From assembly GCA_017526045.1 (NCBI GenBank), contig JAFXRX010000117.1, positions 1-8,893 on the forward strand: a DNA stretch of 8,893 nt, in the 5' to 3' direction. The notes under the pieces are model-generated. The model had not been told where the DNA came from. It did not search any database and saw only the letters and a list, made by a program, of their open reading frames with translations. This document shows, piece by piece, positions 4,367 through 8,893 of this stretch; positions within the stretch are counted from its first letter, which is position 1, and each line of letters begins with the position of its first letter. This stretch comes from Opitutales bacterium. GTDB lineage: Bacteria; Verrucomicrobiota; Verrucomicrobiia; Opitutales; Intestinicryptomonadaceae. A program made the position numbers and the translations under genes.

Positions 4367-7031
4367 ATCGCAGGATTTCGCGGGGGGAGCTGGGTCCGTT
4401 ATCCGGGCCCACAAAGCCCTTGTCCTCCAACTCATCCATAATCGAAGCCGCGCGGTTGTAGCCAATGCGCAGCTTGCGCTGAATAAACGAAGTGCTCGCC
4501 CTCTTGGCCTCCTTGATAACTTTGAACGCCTGCGGAGTAAGCTCGTCGTCCCACTCGCCCTCGACGCCGAACGCCCCGTCGCCCGCCGCGTCAAGCTCGT
4601 CCTGCATCGCGCTTTCAAATTCGGGATCGCCGTTTTTGGCGACGGCATCTACAATCGCCTGAATTTCCGAATCGTTTAAGAACGCGCCCTGGGCTCTAAT
4701 CAAGTCGGAAGTGCCGGGCGGGACGAAAAGCATGTCGCCCCAGCCGATGAGAGTTTCCGCGCCCTTCGAGTCCAAAATCGTGCGGCTGTCAACCGCGGAG
4801 GCGACCCTAAAGCCTATGCGCGTTGGAAGGTTCGACTTTATAAGCCCCGTAACGACGTCTACCGACGGGCGCTGCGTCGCCACAAGCAGGTGGATGCCAG
4901 CGGCGCGCGCAAGCTGCGTCAGGCGGCCAATGGCGCCCTCGACATCCTTGCCGACAACCTGCATCATATCCGCAAGCTCGTCGATAATGCAGACGATGTA
5001 GGGCATTTTCTTTTTGGGGATTTCGATTTCCTCGCCGTCGTCCTCGGCGACGTCGTTTTCGATTGCATTGAGGCTCATGACGCGCTCTTCGGGGGTCTGC
5101 ATCGCCTCGAGCTCCTTGGCCTTTTCCTGCTCCTCTTTGTCCTTCAAAATTTTGCCGTTGAAGCCGATGATGTTTTTTACGCCGACTTTTTCGAAAATTT
5201 TGTAGCGCTTCATCATTTCCTTTACGAGCCAGTTGAGCGCAGTCGGCACTTTTTTGGGGTCGGTAACCACGGGCACAAGCATGTGCGGCAGGGCGTTGTA
5301 CACTTGAAGCTCGACGACTTTCGGGTCGACCATCACAAATCTCAAGTCCTCGGGCGTGCACTTGTAAAGCAGCGAGGCCACGATTACGTTTATGCAGACG
5401 CTCTTGCCGCTGCCCGTCGAGCCCGCGATTAGCGCGTGGGGCATTTTGGCCAAGTCCAGAACGACGGGCTTGCCCGAAACGTCCTTGCCCAGGACGACGG
5501 GAATGGCGGCCTTGCTCTCGTTCCATTCTTTGGACTCTATGATTTCGCGCATGCAGACGTTTTGGCGGACGAGGTTTGGCACTTCGATGCCGACAGTGCC
5601 GCGGCTTGTCGTGGAAACGCGCACGTGCGCGACTTTCAGCCCGATTGCCAAGTCGTCTTCCGCGCCGATTATGCGGTTTACGCGAACGCCCGCATTGGGC
5701 TTGACTTCGTAGCGGGTAATAACGGGGCCCGCAAATGCCTCGGAGGGCGTAACGCCGATTTTAAATTCGTCGAGGGTGTTTATGATTTGCTGCATGCGCG
5801 CCTCGTAGTCCTCGGTTTGCAAATCTTCCTTTTTCTGCGGCGGGTTAAGCAAATCGACCGACGGGAAAACATAGTCGCCCTTCTTTTGCTTCTGCTTCGG
5901 CGCAACGTATTTTTCCTCTTCCAAAACCGAAACTTTCAAGCCCTTTGAAGACGCCGCGGGCGCCGCAATCTCCTCGCCGACTTCCTCGAGCGGGCGCTTT
6001 GCCGCGGCAACACCCAAAACGTCGTCGAGCGTGGCGGCGGGCGCGGGAGTTTCGGCTTTCGGCGAGGATTTAGAAGGCTTGGGTTCGGGAATTTCCTCTT
6101 CGTCTTCCTCTTCTTCGCCTTCGATTTGCTCTTCTTCAGAAGAGATGCGCAAAGTTATGTCGCCGTCGCCAAGCTCGGCGTCGAAAATTTCGTCGTCATC
6201 GTCGTCATCGTCGTCTTTTTTGCCGCGCTTTTTGGGGGCTTTTTCGGACTCTTCTTCATCTTCTTCCCCGTCCTCGTCGGGCCCGCCTTTCTTTGCGCGC
6301 GGCTTCTTTTCGGGGTGCGCCAAATCGCCCGATTTTTGCCCGCGCCTAAAGAGCGAAACAATTGCCCGCCCGCAAGCCTTCAGCCCGCGCCACAAAAGCG
6401 AGCAAATTTTCGCAAACAAAATCGAAGTCTCCCTAATCAATTCGAGAGGCCTTTCGGTAAACGAGGCTATGAGCGCAAACGTGTACAAAATGACAAGGAC
6501 AATCGCGCTGCCGAAATAGTCGAGCGCGGGATAGGCGACATTCAAAAAGAGGAAATTGCCCGTCTTGCCGCCCCAGGTCGAGGGGAAATATTCGCTGATG
6601 TCTTCGTGCCCGTACAAAAAGTCCTGCACAAAAGTCGCAAGCACCGAAAGCATAACGACCGCAAACGCCATCAAAAAAAGCGTGGCAATGCGCAGCATGC
6701 GCTGCCTGCGCAAAAAGCACAGAACGCCTACGTAGGCGGCATACACCAAAATAAGCCAAGTGCTTGCGCCGAATACGTTTATAAACACGCTGCAAAACGT
6801 CGCCCCGATTTTGCCGCAGAGGTTGTGCGTCGGCGCGCTCGTCGAATTAATGTGCGCGGCGTCCGAAAAGAAAGTCTGCTGCGAGGGGTCGTAGCACGCC
6901 ATCGCCACAAAAAACACGACGGCAAACAGCAGAAGGGCGATGCCCGCATAAACGCGCCTGCGCCCCGAAACTTCGCCGATTTTTTCGGCGTGCGAGGAGT
7001 TTTTGGATTTTGAGGATTTTGCTAAAGCCAT
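4365..7031 (-). CDS. ftsK: DNA translocase FtsK
   Basis: FtsK is the septum-located, ATP-driven DNA pump that clears the chromosome from the closing septum and activates XerCD recombination at dif to resolve dimers. The protein is 888 residues. A basic N-terminus is followed by about four membrane segments (28-47, 75-108, 114-138, 160-191). A charged linker (about 230-385) includes eight consecutive aspartates at 273-280 and Glu-rich runs. The motor has the Walker A motif GSTGSGKS (537-544), a Walker B in YIVCIIDELADMM (678-690) and ATQRPSVDVVTG (718-729). The gamma domain at the C-terminus contains RASTSFIQRKLRIGYNRAA (844-862), very close to the E. coli DNA-reading helix, and ends SSPREILR. 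All key residues are present, so it should be functional. It starts 6 bases after recN with no Shine-Dalgarno sequence, so it is probably translated from a recN-ftsK message. Confidence 0.98.
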   Translation of the reverse strand: MALAKSSKSKNSSHAEKIGEVSGRRRVYAGIALLLFAVVFFVAMACYDPSQQTFFSDAAHINSTSAPTHNLCGKIGATFCSVFINVFGASTWLILVYAAYVGVLCFLRRQRMLRIATLFLMAFAVVMLSVLATFVQDFLYGHEDISEYFPSTWGGKTGNFLFLNVAYPALDYFGSAIVLVILYTFALIASFTERPLELIRETSILFAKICSLLWRGLKACGRAIVSLFRRGQKSGDLAHPEKKPRAKKGGPDEDGEEDEEESEKAPKKRGKKDDDDDDDDEIFDAELGDGDITLRISSEEEQIEGEEEEDEEEIPEPKPSKSSPKAETPAPAATLDDVLGVAAAKRPLEEVGEEIAAPAASSKGLKVSVLEEEKYVAPKQKQKKGDYVFPSVDLLNPPQKKEDLQTEDYEARMQQIINTLDEFKIGVTPSEAFAGPVITRYEVKPNAGVRVNRIIGAEDDLAIGLKVAHVRVSTTSRGTVGIEVPNLVRQNVCMREIIESKEWNESKAAIPVVLGKDVSGKPVVLDLAKMPHALIAGSTGSGKSVCINVIVASLLYKCTPEDLRFVMVDPKVVELQVYNALPHMLVPVVTDPKKVPTALNWLVKEMMKRYKIFEKVGVKNIIGFNGKILKDKEEQEKAKELEAMQTPEERVMSLNAIENDVAEDDGEEIEIPKKKMPYIVCIIDELADMMQVVGKDVEGAIGRLTQLARAAGIHLLVATQRPSVDVVTGLIKSNLPTRIGFRVASAVDSRTILDSKGAETLIGWGDMLFVPPGTSDLIRAQGAFLNDSEIQAIVDAVAKNGDPEFESAMQDELDAAGDGAFGVEGEWDDELTPQAFKVIKEAKRASTSFIQRKLRIGYNRAASIMDELEDKGFVGPDNGPSSPREILR

Positions 7032-7037
7032 AAATTT

Positions 7038-8705
7038 TTATTTTGAAATTTTAGGAGATAAAAGCTCGCGGGCGTGGGCAATTGCGGACGGCGAATTTCT
7101 GTCGCCGAGCATTCTTGCAAGCTCGCAAACCCGCTCCTTTGAATTCGCCCCAAGCTCGGAAATTTTCACGCTTGTTTGGGTGTCGGTCTGGATTTTTTGC
7201 ACAAGCAGATGGTTCGCGCCGAACGCCGCAACCTGCGGCAGGTGCGTGACGCAAAAGACCTGGTGCGCGAGCGAAAGATGCGCAAGCTCCCTGCCCACTT
7301 CCGCGCCGATTTCCCCGCCGACGTTTGCGTCGACTTCGTCGAAGACCAAAAGCGCGGTCCGGTCGGCGTCCGCCATAGTTGTTTTGATTGCAAGCATAAC
7401 GCGCGCAAGCTCGCCGCTCGAGGCGATTTTTGCAAGCGGCAGCGCGGGCTGCCCCGGGTTCGCGCTAAATTCAAACTCGCAGAGGCTTCCGCAGCTTTTG
7501 CCGATTTCGCCGCTTCTTTCGATTTCAATTTTGAAGTCGGGCTTTTTAAAGCCGATTTTTTTAAGCAAAGAGGCGACTTTTTTTGAAAGATTTGCGGCGG
7601 CCGCCTTGCGCTTTTCAAAAATTTCAGCGGCAACCGGCTCGAGCCTTGCTTTCGCCTCCTCGATGCGCTTTTCCTCGCGCGCGACGGAGGCTTTCACGTC
7701 CGACTGCAGTGCGATTTTTTCGGACATGCTTTCGCGGGCGGCCAAAACATCGGCGACGCCCGGGCCGTACTTGCGGCGCACGCCGAGCCACGCGTCCATT
7801 CTTTCGCGGATTTGCGCCGCCTCCTCCTCCGAAAACGCGCAGCTTTGCGCAAGCCTTTCAAATTCGGAGGCGATGTCGGCAATTTCTATGGAAGCGGCGT
7901 CTATGCGCCCGCGCAGCTGCCCCGCGTCGGGGTGCGCGGCCTCGGCGGCTGCGCGCGCCGCGGCGGCCAAAAGCTCGCACGCCCCGCCCTCGCCCGAAAG
8001 AGCCCGGGAAGCGAACTCGGATTTTTCCATAATCTCGCGGGAATTTTCAATAATCTTGTAAGAATTTTCGAGCTCCTCGACGCCCTCTTCGCTCAAATTG
8101 AGGGCGTCGATTTTCGCAATCTGCGAGCGCGCAAACTCGATTTCGTCAGGCGACATTTTCTTTGCCGACTTCAGCTCTTCAATCCTTTTTTCGGCATCTG
8201 AAATTTCCGAAAATATTTCCAGATAGCGGCTCTTTTGCCGCGAAATTTTCGCGAATTCGTCGAGCATAGAAAGCTGGTTTTTTGCCGAGAAGAGCTTTTG
8301 CGGCTCGCCGGGGCCGTGGAAGTCCACCCAAAATTCGCCGAGGCGCTGAAGGGTTGAAAGCGTCGCCAGCGCGCCGTTTACAAAGCACCGCCCCGCCTTG
8401 TCTTTGCCGACGCTTCTGCGCAGCACAAGCGCGCCGTCTTCGCACTTCGGCAGCCCGCTCTCCGCCAAAAATTCGTCGATGTTTTCGGAATTTGCGAAGT
8501 TTACAACCGCCTCGACGCTGCAGCAGTCTTCGCCCGATTTAACAATCTCCCTGCCGGCGCGGTTGCCCGCGAGCATCGAAAGCGCGCCGAGCATCACGCT
8601 CTTGCCCGCCCCCGTCTCGCCCGTGACAACCGTAAACCCGCGCTTAAACTCAATTTGCGCGGATTTCAGCAGCGCGAGATTTTCTATTTTCAAAAATTCC
8701 AGCAT
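7038..8705 (-). CDS. recN: DNA repair protein RecN
   Basis: RecN is a cytosolic SMC-like ATPase that gathers and holds DNA ends during recombinational repair of double-strand breaks. The 555-residue length fits the family (E. coli 553). The Walker A motif GETGAGKS is at 29-36. Helical coiled-coil arms span about 150-390. In the C-terminal half come the ABC signature ASSGELARVMLA (428-439), Walker B ALLVFDEVDANVGG (451-464) and THLPQVAAFG (487-496) with the switch histidine. The start MLEFLKIENLALL is chosen because RecN proteins begin this way; the frame stays open for 19 more codons upstream (to 8762), which are not conserved and cover a probable promoter. The Q-loop region reads DFHGPGEPQKL (128-138) instead of the usual HGQHEHQ. 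No LexA-type box was found upstream. ftsK follows after 6 bases. Confidence 0.98.
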   Translation of the reverse strand: MLEFLKIENLALLKSAQIEFKRGFTVVTGETGAGKSVMLGALSMLAGNRAGREIVKSGEDCCSVEAVVNFANSENIDEFLAESGLPKCEDGALVLRRSVGKDKAGRCFVNGALATLSTLQRLGEFWVDFHGPGEPQKLFSAKNQLSMLDEFAKISRQKSRYLEIFSEISDAEKRIEELKSAKKMSPDEIEFARSQIAKIDALNLSEEGVEELENSYKIIENSREIMEKSEFASRALSGEGGACELLAAAARAAAEAAHPDAGQLRGRIDAASIEIADIASEFERLAQSCAFSEEEAAQIRERMDAWLGVRRKYGPGVADVLAARESMSEKIALQSDVKASVAREEKRIEEAKARLEPVAAEIFEKRKAAAANLSKKVASLLKKIGFKKPDFKIEIERSGEIGKSCGSLCEFEFSANPGQPALPLAKIASSGELARVMLAIKTTMADADRTALLVFDEVDANVGGEIGAEVGRELAHLSLAHQVFCVTHLPQVAAFGANHLLVQKIQTDTQTSVKISELGANSKERVCELARMLGDRNSPSAIAHARELLSPKISK

Positions 8706-8714
8706 TCTTTTTGC

Positions 8715-8746
8715 ATTATAAAAACTCAAATTGAGCATTATGTAAA
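8715..8746 (-). promoter_or_regulatory. Possible recN promoter with perfect TATAAT
   Basis: On the minus strand TATAAT (8720-8715) lies 9 bases before the recN ATG. The best -35 (TTTACA, 8746-8741) is 20 bases upstream, longer than the usual 16-19. A small palindrome CTCAA-T-TTGAG (8725-8735) lies between the boxes, and the 7-mer ATAATGC occurs twice, 22 bases apart. If this promoter is used, the message would begin about 3 bases before the start codon. The long spacer keeps confidence low. Confidence 0.35.
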
Positions 8747-8859
8747 GAAAGTAGAATGTCAAAGCGCAAAATTTTTCGCGCGGGCAAAAAAATGTTTAGG
8801 TTTTTTATTGTACAACGCGGGCAATGCCCCAAGAATATGCGCGGTTTTTTATTTTAAAG

Positions 8860-8893
8860 ATGATAGGCAAAATTATAGGCGGAGTTATAGGCG
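8860..8893 (+). CDS. N-terminus of an unidentified gene, Gly/Ile-rich (partial)
   Basis: An open frame starts at ATG 8860 and reads MIGKIIGGVIG before the window ends. Such Gly/Ile-rich openings are typical of an N-terminal membrane or amphipathic helix, for example in DnaJ/TerB-type (DjlA-like) proteins, but eleven residues cannot settle identity. The codon pattern contains ATAGGC three times at 12-base spacing, encoding the Ile-Gly repeats. It diverges from recN across a gap of 154 bases. There is no clear Shine-Dalgarno sequence (AAAG directly before ATG). The gene and start are plausible; the product is not assigned. Confidence 0.45.
   Translation, partial: MIGKIIGGVIG

Noticed and set aside
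6126..7013. A 295-codon plus-strand frame opposite ftsK
   Set aside because: It is antisense to the FtsK N-terminus and linker, with low-complexity sequence derived from the acidic repeats.
8713..8746. A dif/XerCD site, suggested by TTATGTAAA near ftsK and recN
   Set aside because: The two arm-like pieces are separated by far more than the 6-8 base centre of dif.
8706..8762. Upstream starts for recN at 8738 or 8762
   Set aside because: RecN proteins start MLxFLxIxNxAL; the extra 11 or 19 residues are not family-like and cover a TATAAT box.
8706..8859. A LexA box controlling recN
   Set aside because: Neither CTGT-N8-ACAG nor GAAC-N4-GTTC patterns were found; TTGTACAA at 8808-8815 is a simple palindrome far from recN.

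Overview
This window looks like ordinary chromosome from a bacterium whose coding regions are rich in GCG/CGC and whose gaps are rich in A and T tracts. Four housekeeping genes are recognised with confidence: metK (cut by the left edge), gdhA, ftsK and recN. Three less characterised genes sit among them, and an eighth gene is cut by the right edge. No phage, transposase, CRISPR, toxin-antitoxin or defence genes were seen. Six of the eight starts lack a visible Shine-Dalgarno sequence and follow A/T-rich leaders. Together with the style of the FtsK and RecN sequences this suggests a member of the PVC group, possibly Verrucomicrobiota. That is an inference, not a demonstrated assignment.

Left region (1-1594, minus strand). 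Reading on the minus strand, a 79-residue two-helix membrane protein is followed after one base by a 245-residue multi-helix membrane protein resembling the VC0807 family. After a 98-base gap comes metK, S-adenosylmethionine synthetase. The cluster starts just past a strong intrinsic terminator belonging to gdhA, so it needs its own promoter. An 18-base dyad at 1496-1513 lies where that promoter should be.

Middle region (1595-3818). gdhA (447 residues, minus strand) encodes a hexameric, probably NADP-specific glutamate dehydrogenase. It diverges from a plus-strand gene for a 203-residue membrane-anchored protein with a PEGA-like domain. The 268-base gap between them holds a good sigma70-type promoter for the PEGA gene, a long A/T tract and a 16-base dyad that could be an operator.

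Intergenic island (3819-4364). The PEGA gene and ftsK converge on 546 bases with no credible gene. The stretch is dense in structure: a hairpin after the PEGA gene, two copies of a 17-base REP-like palindrome about 393 bases apart, a 34/37-base imperfect tandem repeat, a 16-base inverted repeat whose right arm overlaps the ftsK stop codon, and a run of perfect hairpins including one with a GCAA tetraloop. This is the least explained part of the window.

Right region (4365-8893). recN (555 residues) and ftsK (888 residues) are on the minus strand, 6 bases apart, in the order recN then ftsK. They probably share a transcript, which would link double-strand-break repair with chromosome segregation at division. 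A perfect TATAAT lies only 9 bases before the recN start, which hints at a nearly leaderless message. A divergent plus-strand gene with a Gly/Ile-rich N-terminus begins at 8860 and runs off the window.
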